Shown here: piece by piece, positions 55,285 through 63,696 of the stretch | How positions within the stretch are numbered: the stretch's first letter is position 1 | Layout: every line of letters begins with the position of its first letter | Source: JAXLQL01 sp046331625 | Lineage (GTDB): Bacteria; Acidobacteriota; Terriglobia; Bryobacterales; Bryobacteraceae | Direction of reading: 5' to 3' | DNA length: 64,000 bases | NCBI GenBank assembly: GCA_046331625.1 | Contig: JAXLQL010000016.1 | Span: forward strand, 62,001 to 126,000 | The notes under the pieces: model-generated | What the model saw: the letters and a program-made list of their open reading frames with translations, nothing else | What the model was told of the DNA's origin: nothing | Databases searched by the model: none | Program-made: the position numbers and the translations under genes

Positions 55285-56340
55285 TCAGAGCCCTTCGGCG
55301 CGGACCCAGAAACTCTCCGTCCATTTCTCGCGCGCGGCGAGAGTCTGCAATCCCTGCCACTTGCCATCGTGCGCCAGATTGATGCCGTTGATGATCGCCG
55401 TGGAGGGCTCGAAGCAGATGAACTCGCGCGGCTTGCCGGAGCGGTCATTGGGCAACCAGATGGTCACCACCGGATACTTGGGTCCGAACAGAGTCTCCAC
55501 CTTTTTCCCGCCGGACTCGATGGAGAAATGCGCCCGCCCCTGCGCATCGCGCTCGAACTCGGTGAATCCGTCGTCGAGCGTGTGGCCTCGGAGCGGCAAC
55601 GGGTTCGGAACGTCGAGCGGCCGCAACTCGCCGGTGGGGATGTTGTGTTCCCCCGGAATGACGTGGATCTTGGCCGGGTAACGCGCGGTCCACTCATCGC
55701 GCGGCACATCGGGAATCGTGAAGTAGGGATGATACGCAATCGCCACCGGCATCGCCTCGGTGCTCAGGTTGGTGATGGTGGTCTTCACCTCCAGCACGCC
55801 GCCAGCCAGGCTGTATGTCATCTCATACTCGTGCGCGAACGGCCACTGCGCCATGAGGTCCGGGTACTTCCAAAACTCGAGACGGCTGGTGACGCGAGCC
55901 GAGCGGCCATCGGCCTTGACCTCCACCACGCGCCACAAAGGCGAAGCCGTGAGCAGCCCGTGGCTCGGCATCTTGCCGCGAACATTGCCAAGCCCCATAT
56001 TGAACTGGTACTTCTTTCCGTTCGCCCAAAACGCCTGCTCGCTCAGCAGGTCCGCCCAAGGGGCCAGAAACGGGATGCCGCAGAGATCGGGCCGCTTCTG
56101 ATGCTCGCCCACATCGGCGAACGGGAAGTGCAGGATGTTCTTGCCGTGCACCTTCATCTCGTATGCGCGATTGCCGATGCCCGGCGCGATCGAGACCTCC
56201 ACACCGTGCGCCCGATCGGTAAGCCGCACGACGGGCACGCCGCGATCCACCGTTTGCTCGGCGCGATAATTGCGCGCGCTCAGCCCGAGACTGAAGGCGA
56301 GCGCGAGTGGAACCGCGCGCCCGATGGTGACGATGGACAT
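55285..56340 (-). CDS. Aldose 1-epimerase family, predicted exported
   Basis: The 351-residue galactose-mutarotase fold protein has a family core: YEMKVHGKNILHFPF, GIPFLAPWADLL, GLLTASPLW, AIAYHPYFTIP (catalytic His), RGHTLDDGFTEF, VTIWLPN and REFICFEPSTAIINGIN (C-terminal Glu). ATG 56340 is chosen because it begins a hydrophobic signal (MSIVTIGRAVPLALAFSLGLSA); the upstream in-frame codons are shadow. Mutarotases normally act in the cytoplasm on free sugars, so a signal peptide implies an extracytoplasmic sugar substrate. The neighbouring dehydrogenase, divergent, also has a signal peptide. Confidence 0.87.
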   Translation of the reverse strand: MSIVTIGRAVPLALAFSLGLSARNYRAEQTVDRGVPVVRLTDRAHGVEVSIAPGIGNRAYEMKVHGKNILHFPFADVGEHQKRPDLCGIPFLAPWADLLSEQAFWANGKKYQFNMGLGNVRGKMPSHGLLTASPLWRVVEVKADGRSARVTSRLEFWKYPDLMAQWPFAHEYEMTYSLAGGVLEVKTTITNLSTEAMPVAIAYHPYFTIPDVPRDEWTARYPAKIHVIPGEHNIPTGELRPLDVPNPLPLRGHTLDDGFTEFERDAQGRAHFSIESGGKKVETLFGPKYPVVTIWLPNDRSGKPREFICFEPSTAIINGINLAHDGKWQGLQTLAAREKWTESFWVRAEGL

Positions 56341-56413
56341 GTTCCTCACTGTAACAGCGTCCGGCGCGAATCGAGCTATCATACGTCGAAGATCGAAGAG
56401 CAAAGGAGCCACA

Positions 56414-57442
56414 ATGCGACTGTTCATGGCCGTACTCGTGCTGGCAATCTCCGGATTGGCGGCGGACAAGAAGATCCTGATTCAGGCATCGAACCAAACC
56501 TGGGTATCGGATGACGCCGCATTGGCGCGCTACCGCGCCGCGGCTGGATCGGCCGCCGACGTGGTGGTGGCGAAGAACGCGGCTGAGTTCTCGCGGATGG
56601 TCCCCGAAGCCGACGCGGTCATCGGCGGGATCGGCAAGCAAGATTATCCCGCTGCGAAGAAGCTGAAATGGGTGCAGACGATCAGCGCAGGCGTGGAAGC
56701 GTTCTCGTTCTGGCCGGAGTTCGTGAAGAGCGATATCCAACTCACCAATTGCAAAGTGGTGCAAGGCCCCACCATTGCCGACCACGCCTTCGCCATGCTG
56801 CTCGCGCTGACGCGTGGATTGAACGAGTACATTCCGGGCCGCGCCAAGCGCGAATGGGGCGGGCGGAACAGCATGCCGCAGGGGATGACGGAACTGCCGG
56901 GAATGACGGCGGTGATCGTGGGCGCGGGCGGCATCGGCACGCAGATCGCGCAGCGGGCGCACGGTTTCGGCATGAAGGTGATCGGCGTCGATCCCAGGGA
57001 CATGCCGGTTTCGAACTACTTCCAGGAAATCGTGCCACCGGATCGCTTGGACGAAGTGCTGCCCAAAGCCGACGTGGTGTTCGTGTCCGCGCCGCTCACG
57101 CCGAAGAGCGAGCGCATGATCGCATCGAAGCAGTTTGACGCGATGAAACGCGGCGCCTACTTCGTGGCCGTTTCGCGTGGAAGGCTCTACGACAAGCAGG
57201 CGCTGGTGAAGGCGCTCGACTCGAAGAAGATCGCGGGTGCGGGTCTCGACGTCACCGATCCGGAGCCGCTTCCGGCCGAGGATTCGCTGTGGAATTTCCC
57301 GAACGTGGTGATCACGCCGCACGTGGCGTCGGCGGCGGAGGGGTCGAATCAGCGGCGGATTGGCGTGATCGAGGACAACATCCGGCGATTCGCACATGGG
57401 GAGCCGTTGACGCACGTGGTGGACAAGTCGAAGGGGTATTGA
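56414..57442 (+). CDS. D-isomer-specific 2-hydroxyacid dehydrogenase, predicted exported
   Basis: The 342-residue protein has AAAGGAG before ATG 56414 and a signal-like start MRLFMAVLVLAISGLAADK. The dehydrogenase body is complete: KWVQTISAGVEAF, IADHAFAMLLALTRGL, the NAD-binding motif VIVGAGGIGTQIAQRAHGFG, catalytic Arg in VSRGRLYDKQAL, Glu in DVTDPEPLPAEDSLW and His in VVITPHVASAAEG. Such enzymes reduce 2-oxoacids in the cytoplasm, so a signal peptide on a full NAD-dependent dehydrogenase is odd, since NAD is scarce outside the cytoplasm. The segment might instead be an N-terminal anchor. Its start lies 74 bp from that of the aldose epimerase, which also has a signal. Confidence 0.87.
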   Translation: MRLFMAVLVLAISGLAADKKILIQASNQTWVSDDAALARYRAAAGSAADVVVAKNAAEFSRMVPEADAVIGGIGKQDYPAAKKLKWVQTISAGVEAFSFWPEFVKSDIQLTNCKVVQGPTIADHAFAMLLALTRGLNEYIPGRAKREWGGRNSMPQGMTELPGMTAVIVGAGGIGTQIAQRAHGFGMKVIGVDPRDMPVSNYFQEIVPPDRLDEVLPKADVVFVSAPLTPKSERMIASKQFDAMKRGAYFVAVSRGRLYDKQALVKALDSKKIAGAGLDVTDPEPLPAEDSLWNFPNVVITPHVASAAEGSNQRRIGVIEDNIRRFAHGEPLTHVVDKSKGY

Positions 57443-57655
57443 GGTCCGCTCAGAGGTATAGGCGGCGGTTCGCTGCTCGATTTCGGACATGACTGCATCG
57501 ACTTCGTCGAACGCCGGAAGCCGCCGCGAGGCCAATGCAGGTGCCGGACTCGCCGGCCTGTCCCGTTTCTCTGCCCGGAGCGGAGAGGCTCGCGCCGCCC
57601 CGCAGCGCCGACCACGACCGGGGCAATCGGTGAGGTCTGGTAAACTCGTGTGGTT

Positions 57656-57660
57656 GGAGG
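57656..57660 (+). promoter_or_regulatory. Strong Shine-Dalgarno site GGAGG that sets a CTG start for TcmP
   Basis: GGAGG at 57656-57660 is followed after six bases by CTG at 57667, then GCGGCGGAATACGACGAA, which encodes the conserved family N-terminus (AAEYDEIGPWSEVKLDIL). Between the upstream in-frame TGA (57631) and the conserved region there is no ATG, GTG or TTG, so CTG 57667 is the best start. The first conventional start is the GTG at 57838, which would delete 57 conserved residues. Confidence 0.6.
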
Positions 57661-57666
57661 CGCACT

Positions 57667-58506
57667 CTGGCGGCGGAATACGACGAAATCGGCCCTTGGA
57701 GCGAGGTTAAACTTGACATCCTCCGCGAGTACGCCGCACCTTATTCCAAAATCCTGACTGCGAACGGATTTCATCATTTATACATCGATGCCTACGCCGC
57801 AGGTGGATCGCACATTTCCCGAACCACGGGCGAGATCGTGTCCGGAAGCCCTTTGATTGCACTTGCGACTGATCCTCCGTTTCGCGAGTACCACTTCATC
57901 GATGCGAATCCAACCAGAGTCGAGCAACTGCGCCGCCACACGGCCAAGCAGCAAACGGTGTTCGTCCATCACGGCGACTGCAATGAAATCCTGCTTCGAG
58001 ATGTTTTTCCTCATTCCAAATATGAAGACCGGAAGCGAGCGTTGTGCCTACTCGACCCGTACAATATCGACTTGAGCTGGGATGTTATTGCAACGGCCGG
58101 GCGCATGAGTTCAATCGAGGTGTTCGTGAATTTCATGGTGATGGACATGAACATGAACGTTCTCTTGCGGGACCCTGCCAAGGCTGAACGGGCTCAGGTT
58201 GCGCGGATGAATCGTTTCTGGGGTGACGACTCCTGGCGAAACGTCACGTACGAGCCGAGCCCTCAAGGAAACCTCTTCGGCGACCCTGAGCAGGTCAAGG
58301 TAGAAGATGCCAACACCCGGATTTCCGAGGCCTATCGCCGACGCCTCATCAATGTTGCCGGATTCGGTTACGCGCCGTCGCCGCTGCGCTTTGTGAACAA
58401 GCTCGGTTTCACGATCTACTACCTTTTCTTTGCTTCACCGAACCAGACTGGGAAGAAGATCGTCGAGAGCATCTTCAAGAAGCATCTTCCAAAGTTAAGG
58501 ACTTGA
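57667..58506 (+). CDS. tcmP: Three-Cys-motif partner protein TcmP, probable CTG start
   Basis: The 279-residue protein carries the family signature at its N-terminus, EYDEIGPWSEVKLDILREYAAPYSKIL, then LYIDAYAAGGSHISRTTGEIVSGSPLIAL and FREYHFIDANPTRVEQLRR. The middle has RALCLLDPYNIDLSWDVI and VFVNFMVMDMNMNVL, with a Rossmann-like arrangement that suggests a methyltransferase-derived fold. The C-terminus has FTIYYLFFASPNQTGKKIVESIF. TcmP is known by its partner, a protein with a conserved three-Cys motif; that partner starts 3 bp downstream. The function of the pair is not established. Codons are clearly less GC-rich than in adjacent genes (many AT-ending codons), suggesting recent gain. The start is discussed under the ribosome site at 57656. 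Confidence 0.85.
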   Translation: MAAEYDEIGPWSEVKLDILREYAAPYSKILTANGFHHLYIDAYAAGGSHISRTTGEIVSGSPLIALATDPPFREYHFIDANPTRVEQLRRHTAKQQTVFVHHGDCNEILLRDVFPHSKYEDRKRALCLLDPYNIDLSWDVIATAGRMSSIEVFVNFMVMDMNMNVLLRDPAKAERAQVARMNRFWGDDSWRNVTYEPSPQGNLFGDPEQVKVEDANTRISEAYRRRLINVAGFGYAPSPLRFVNKLGFTIYYLFFASPNQTGKKIVESIFKKHLPKLRT

Positions 58507-58509
58507 CGT

Positions 58510-59274
58510 ATGGCTGAAAGTTCTCACATCGAATGGACTGACGCGACGTGGAACCCCGTCACCGGATGCTCCAAGGTCAGCCCTGGTTGCAAGTTCTGCT
58601 ACGCCGAACGACTTGCCAATAGGCTACAAGCGATGGGTCAGCAGAACTACCGCAACGGATTTGAAGTCACGCTGCAGCCCCAGATGCTCGGGCATCCGCT
58701 CAAGTGGAGGCAGGCTCGTCGAATCTTCGTCAACAGCATGAGTGATCTGTTCCATGCCGACGTGCCAAGCGCCTACATCACGAAGGTTTTCAAGGTTATG
58801 AAACGCGCGTCCTGGCATCAATTTCAGGTCTTGACCAAGCGTTCGGAGCGACTCTTGGAACTCGACCCGATGCTAGAGTGGATGCCGCACATTTGGATGG
58901 GTGTCAGCGTCGAAAACGAGGACTATCTGTTCCGGGTCGAACATTTGAGGAAGACGCGAGCGCAGATAAAGTTCTTGAGCATTGAACCGTTGCTCGGGAA
59001 ATTGACCAAGCTGAATCTCCGCGGGATCGACTGGGTTATTGTAGGTGGCGAGTCGGGGCCGGGTGCGCGCCCTGTGGATCCTGAGTGGGTCCGGGAAGTC
59101 CGGAGCCGGTGCGCTCTCGAGGGCGTGCCGTTTTTTTTCAAGCAATGGGGAGGGGTGCTCAAATCGAAGACCGGGCGAACACTGGACGGCCGAACCTGGG
59201 ATGAAATGCCGTTTCAGGAGATTCGAGCGTCCGCAACCGCCGCGAGTCAAGCCGGTATGGGGCTGGTCAGATGA
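58510..59274 (+). CDS. DUF5131 family protein (phage Gp37/Gp68-like) with three-Cys motif
   Basis: The 254-residue protein has the motif C-x6-G-C-x2-C-Y-A near residue 20 (GCSKVSPGCKFCYAERLANRL), the three Cys of a radical-SAM-like or metal-binding site. The N-terminus MAESSHIEWTDATWNPVTGC is typical of DUF5131. Later motifs are RIFVNSMSDLFHADVP, ASWHQFQVLTKRSERL, IWMGVSVENEDY, FLSIEPLLGKL, WVIVGGESGPGARPVDP and VPFFFKQWGG. It starts 3 bp after TcmP. Although the family was named from phage proteins, no phage gene is nearby. The pair is a two-gene cassette of unknown biochemical role, found scattered in unrelated bacteria; a radical-based modification partnered with a methyltransferase-like protein is one reading. 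Confidence 0.88.
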   Translation: MAESSHIEWTDATWNPVTGCSKVSPGCKFCYAERLANRLQAMGQQNYRNGFEVTLQPQMLGHPLKWRQARRIFVNSMSDLFHADVPSAYITKVFKVMKRASWHQFQVLTKRSERLLELDPMLEWMPHIWMGVSVENEDYLFRVEHLRKTRAQIKFLSIEPLLGKLTKLNLRGIDWVIVGGESGPGARPVDPEWVREVRSRCALEGVPFFFKQWGGVLKSKTGRTLDGRTWDEMPFQEIRASATAASQAGMGLVR

Positions 59275-59353
59275 GTTCGCTCGGAGCGTTCCGGCCTCGA
59301 CGAGGCTGGATTGTAGCGTGAGCACGATAGTCGAAGGGGTAGTTGAGGCTCGC

Positions 59354-62300
59354 TCATAGAGAGGGTTCAACTGCTCTTCCATCCCGTCGAACCATCGAGA
59401 ACACCACCGGCGTAATGATGAGAGACAACGCCATCGAAACCGTCACCCCTCCGATCACCGCAATTGCCAACGGCCGGAGAAGTTGAGCTCCCGAGCCCGC
59501 CCCGAGCGCCAGTGGCAACATCCCGAACACAGTGGCGAGTGCGGTCATCAGAATCGGGCGTAGCCGCCGGCGACCGGCTTGATACACAGCTTCTTTGAGC
59601 GGGAGTCCCGTTTCCGTAAAGTGCTGCTCGGAGTCGAGCATCAGGATTCCGTTCTTGTGCACGATGCCGATCACCATGATGATGCCCATGAACGATGCGA
59701 TGTTGAGCGTCTGGCCGGTCGCCAGTAGCGCCAACAGCGATCCGGACGTACACAGCACCGTGGCGAGCAGGATGGCGAAGGGATGAGCGAACGAGCGGAA
59801 CTCGAAGATCAGGATGACGAAGATCAGCACCATCGACATCAACAGCACTTGCGTAAGCGCCACGAACGACTCCTGCTGCACCTGATACAACCCGCCGTAT
59901 TCGATGCCAGTGCCCGGCGGCAACTTTACCTCCTTGGGAAGGCGGCGCTGGATCTCCTGCATGGCACTGCCGAGATCGCGATGCTCGAGGCGCGCCGTAA
60001 CGGCGGACAAGTCATGCAGGTTTTCCCGCCGGATCTCCGTCTGTCCTTGCTCCACTTCCATCGAAGCGATGCTCGCCAAGGGCACCGTCGCGCCCGTGGG
60101 CGACGTGAGCAGCAGCGCCTGGAGTTGCTCCGCCGTCTTGCGATTCTCCGCGGCGTATCGAACGCGGATTCCAATGCGCCGGTTGCCGCGAATCATCGTG
60201 GAGGCGAGTTGGCCGTCGAGCAACGAAGCCTCGATGTTGGCCACATCGGAGGCGCTGAAGCCGGCGCGGCTCGCTTTCTCCGGATCGACGCGAAAATTGA
60301 TCGCGGGCCCAATGACGATGGTCTGGTTCACGATGTCCACCACGCCTTGCACTTTGGGCAGCCATTCCTCCACCTCCTTGGCCACGGCCTTGTACACGGC
60401 CTCATCGGGATGCGTGATCTTCACTTCGATCGGCTGGGGCGACCACGCGAGGTCACCCACCAGGTCTTCCAAGATGTGCGGGAACTCGAGCTCAGGCAGA
60501 GCGGTTTCGCCACCCGTGATTTTCGCGCGAAGCTCCGAGGTCACCTCTTCCACCGAGCGGCTCCGGTGCGACTTGAGCTTGATCAGGAAATCGCCCGTGT
60601 TCGGCTCCGCGATGGCCAAGGCCAGCCGAGCGCCGGTTCTGCGCGAATAGCTTTCGATCTCCGGCGTCTCTCGAAGAATCGTTTCGATCTTGCCGAGAAT
60701 GCGGTCTGTCTCCTGAAGTGACGTGCCCGCTGGCGTTCGGTAGTCCAGTACGAACGCACCCTCGTCCATCTCCGGAAGAAACCCGCTGCCCAGCTCGAGA
60801 TAGAGACCCGCGCAACTCGCCAGAACCAGGACCACCACGCCCGCGATCACTTTGGGATGCGAGAGACTCCACAGCAGCGCCGACTGGTAGCGCACATTGA
60901 GAGCGCGCATGACGCGCCCTTCGCCGGCTGTTTCGGCGTCTTCGGCGCTCAATGCCGTCGCGGCAGGGCGGAGAAGCCACGCCGAGAGGACGGGCGTGAA
61001 CAGCAGCGCCAATAGCAGCGACGCGAACAACGACGCTACCAGCGCGAGCGCGAGGGCCCGGAAGAACACCGCCGTGATGCCGCCGAGAAAGACCAGCGGC
61101 ACGAACACCACGATCGGCGTCAGCGTGGATCCGATCAATGCCGGAGTCAGTTCGGTGATGGCGCTGCGCGCCGCATCTCGGGGCTTCTGCCCCATGTACA
61201 GGTGGACCGCGATATTCTCCACCACCACGATGGCGTCGTCGATCACCACGCCGATGCAGGCCGCAATGCCACCGAGCGTCATCAGGTTGAAGCCCATGTG
61301 GAAAAGCCTCATGCCGATAATCGCGATGAGCACCGCGATGGGAATCACCAGCGCCGCCACGAGCGTTGCGCGCCAGTTGCCGAGGAACGCCAGCAGAACC
61401 CCGACCGAAAGCGCCAATCCGATAAGGATGCTCTCGACGACGCCCGATATCGATTCGCGCACCAAAATCGATTGATCGTAATAAGTGGAGAGCTCGATGT
61501 CCTTCGGTAGCGTTTTGCGGATCTCGGCCAGCTCCGCGTTGACCGCGTCGGCCACCTTCACGGCGTTCCCGTCGGGTTGCTGCAAGACATTGATCAGCAC
61601 GGCCGGGCGGCCATTGGCGGTCACGATGTTATAGGTTGGCCGTTCCCCAGGGATGACGCTGGCGATGTCTTTCACCTTGACCGGATTGCCCTTCACCACA
61701 TCGACCACGGTGTTCTCGATCTGCTCGGGCTTTTTCATCAAGCCCGTGACCGCGGTCAGATAGAGGTGGTAGTTTTCCTGGAGCATCCCGGCGGGCTGCA
61801 GGATGTTGGCGTTGCGAATCGCATCCACCACCCGTGTCAAGGGCATGTTGAACGCGTTGAGCCGCCGCGGGTCCACGATCACGTGATACTCCGGAGCGCG
61901 CCCACCCACGATGCGCGTCTCCGCCACGCCCTCGAGACGATAGAGGCGCGGGGAAATCTCGTAGTAGGCGAGGTCCCAAAGTTCCGATGTCTTGCGTGAC
62001 GGCGAGGTGATGCTGAAGCCCACCATCGGAAACACGGAGAACGTGAGGCGATTGATGTAGAAGCGGCATTCCGGCGGCAGCGTCGGCGTGATCTGCGAAA
62101 TTCTTCCCTGCACCAGATGCAAGGCGTTCAGAATATCCACGTCCCAGCGGAAGAACACGCTGATTTCCGTCGACCCGCGTGCTGTCACTGACCGCACGGT
62201 GGTGACGCCTGGAACAAGCCGGATCGCCTCCTCGATGGGCCTCGTGACCGTGGTCATCTGGATGTTGGGCGGGGCGATGCCGTTGTCGACGAGAATGACG

Positions 62301-62440
62301 ATGCGCGGGAAGTCCGTTTGCGGAAAGATGGAGATCGGAATCTGCGGAATCAACAGGAGCCCGGCCAAGGCGAAAGCGAACGCAACCAGAACCAGTCCGC
62401 GGCCATGCCTTAGCGCGAAGGTCGCAAGCGCCGCACTCAC
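59354..62440 (-). CDS. RND-family efflux transporter, inner-membrane pump
   Basis: The 1028-residue protein has the classic RND layout: one N-terminal membrane helix, a large periplasmic loop, six helices, a second loop, and five final helices. Motifs include GRGLVLVAFAFALAGLLLIPQIPISIFPQ (TM1), PGVTTVRSVTARGSTEISVFF, FNLMTLGGIAACIGVVIDDAIVVVENI (TM4 with the conserved Asp pair for proton transfer), VFVPLVFLGGITAVFFRALALALVASLFASLL and MGIIMVIGIVHKNGILMLDSEQHFTETG. Proton-driven export of small molecules across the outer membrane with the adaptor and TolC-like partner is expected. The gene is third in the operon, its ATG overlapping the adaptor stop by 4 bp. The substrate cannot be told. Confidence 0.93.
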   Translation of the reverse strand: MSAALATFALRHGRGLVLVAFAFALAGLLLIPQIPISIFPQTDFPRIVILVDNGIAPPNIQMTTVTRPIEEAIRLVPGVTTVRSVTARGSTEISVFFRWDVDILNALHLVQGRISQITPTLPPECRFYINRLTFSVFPMVGFSITSPSRKTSELWDLAYYEISPRLYRLEGVAETRIVGGRAPEYHVIVDPRRLNAFNMPLTRVVDAIRNANILQPAGMLQENYHLYLTAVTGLMKKPEQIENTVVDVVKGNPVKVKDIASVIPGERPTYNIVTANGRPAVLINVLQQPDGNAVKVADAVNAELAEIRKTLPKDIELSTYYDQSILVRESISGVVESILIGLALSVGVLLAFLGNWRATLVAALVIPIAVLIAIIGMRLFHMGFNLMTLGGIAACIGVVIDDAIVVVENIAVHLYMGQKPRDAARSAITELTPALIGSTLTPIVVFVPLVFLGGITAVFFRALALALVASLFASLLLALLFTPVLSAWLLRPAATALSAEDAETAGEGRVMRALNVRYQSALLWSLSHPKVIAGVVVLVLASCAGLYLELGSGFLPEMDEGAFVLDYRTPAGTSLQETDRILGKIETILRETPEIESYSRRTGARLALAIAEPNTGDFLIKLKSHRSRSVEEVTSELRAKITGGETALPELEFPHILEDLVGDLAWSPQPIEVKITHPDEAVYKAVAKEVEEWLPKVQGVVDIVNQTIVIGPAINFRVDPEKASRAGFSASDVANIEASLLDGQLASTMIRGNRRIGIRVRYAAENRKTAEQLQALLLTSPTGATVPLASIASMEVEQGQTEIRRENLHDLSAVTARLEHRDLGSAMQEIQRRLPKEVKLPPGTGIEYGGLYQVQQESFVALTQVLLMSMVLIFVILIFEFRSFAHPFAILLATVLCTSGSLLALLATGQTLNIASFMGIIMVIGIVHKNGILMLDSEQHFTETGLPLKEAVYQAGRRRLRPILMTALATVFGMLPLALGAGSGAQLLRPLAIAVIGGVTVSMALSLIITPVVFSMVRRDGRAVEPSL

Positions 62441-63696
62441 TTTTCGCCCCCGGCCTTTTCGCCTCCTGAAATGGACGTTTTCACTTGGGTTCCGTCGGGC
62501 ATCTCATATCCGCCTTCGATCACCACGGTTTCGCCCGCTTCGAGCCCGCTGAGAACGGCTCGCTTGTCTCCATTCACGTCGCCGGCTTCCACTTCGCGGC
62601 GATGGGCAATCTGCTTTGCATCGACCACGAGCACAACGCCCTTCCTGGTTCCTTCCTCCAGTTGGAGCGCCGTGACCGGCACCAAGACCGTCTTGCGAAT
62701 CGTGCCGGTGGTGAAGGCGACGTTGCCGAAAGCTCCTGCGCGGAGCGCGGCAGGCGGGTGCGCGATTTCGCACCAGACCTCCACCGTTCGCCGTTGCGCA
62801 TCCACGGACCGGTTGACCACGCTCACGCGTCCGGCGATCGGCGCAACCGAAGCCTCGCCGCTTTGAAATTCGCACCCCTGGCCGATGCGCACATTGCCGA
62901 CGCTGAATTCCGGGACCTGGGCTCGCGCCGTAGCCACCGACAAATCGACGAGCGTGAAGATCGGGGCGCTCGGTTGGCCGAGGTCCCCGGCGTATTGAAA
63001 CTGCTCAGTGATGACGCCAGCGAAAGGCGCGTGGATTTCGGAAAACTGCAACTGGGCGGTAACAGTCGCCAGGCGACCCTTGGCTTGCTCCACCCGCGCT
63101 TCAGCAATGCGGATATCCTGCCCTTGGGATTGCTGTTCGAGCAAAGCGAGCGACCGAATCGCGACCTCGGAGTTCGTCTTGGCAGTAGAAAGCTCAGTCT
63201 CACTCACGAGCAAATCCCGCTGCGGAATCGCGCCCTGGTCGAACAACGCCTTGCGGCGGTCGTAGATTTTTTGCGCCTGATTGAGCAGGGCGCGTGTCGT
63301 CTCCACCTGCCCACGGGCGCGCTCGAGATCGGTGGGGATGGTTCCCCGGCGAACCTTTTCGAGATTCGCTTGTGCGTCCGTCAGAGCAGCCTGAGCCTCG
63401 TCACGCTGAGCCGACAGGTCGCGATTGTCGATCACGCCGATGAGGGCTCCGCCGCTGACGGTATCGCCCTTGCGGTTCTTCAGTTCGCGAATCACTCCCG
63501 TCAGCCGCGGCGTGATGTTCGCCTGTTCCTTCGGAAAAATTGTGGCCGGCGCGGTCAGAGAAACGGAAATGGTCGCGGCCTCGGCCTTCGCGGTTTTCAC
63601 TTCCACGACAGGCTTCGCCGGCGCTGGCTCTTCCTCCGCCTTGTGTCCGCATCCTACCAGCCCAGCCAGTGTCAACAGTACAAGGAAGCGTTTCAT
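62437..63696 (-). CDS. RND efflux periplasmic adaptor lipoprotein
   Basis: The 419-residue protein begins MKRFLVLLTLAGLVGCG with lipobox LVGC, so it is likely anchored by an N-terminal lipid. The lipoyl half-domains are at about 45-75 (ATIFPKEQANITPRLTGVIRELKNRKGDTVSGG) and 210-245 (LQFSEIHAPFAGVITEQFQYAGDLG). A long helical hairpin (residues about 95-205) is rich in Ala, Glu and Gln. The beta-barrel and membrane-proximal domains follow (VPVTALQLEEGTRKGVVLVVD). It joins the inner-membrane pump to the TolC-like channel. It overlaps the TolC-like gene by 4 bp upstream and the RND gene by 4 bp downstream. Confidence 0.92.
   Translation of the reverse strand: MKRFLVLLTLAGLVGCGHKAEEEPAPAKPVVEVKTAKAEAATISVSLTAPATIFPKEQANITPRLTGVIRELKNRKGDTVSGGALIGVIDNRDLSAQRDEAQAALTDAQANLEKVRRGTIPTDLERARGQVETTRALLNQAQKIYDRRKALFDQGAIPQRDLLVSETELSTAKTNSEVAIRSLALLEQQSQGQDIRIAEARVEQAKGRLATVTAQLQFSEIHAPFAGVITEQFQYAGDLGQPSAPIFTLVDLSVATARAQVPEFSVGNVRIGQGCEFQSGEASVAPIAGRVSVVNRSVDAQRRTVEVWCEIAHPPAALRAGAFGNVAFTTGTIRKTVLVPVTALQLEEGTRKGVVLVVDAKQIAHRREVEAGDVNGDKRAVLSGLEAGETVVIEGGYEMPDGTQVKTSISGGEKAGGEK

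Noticed and set aside
57443..59274. Prophage or phage remnant, because DUF5131 is named after phage Gp37/Gp68
   Set aside because: No integrase, capsid, tail or lysis gene lies nearby; only the two-gene cassette is foreign-looking.
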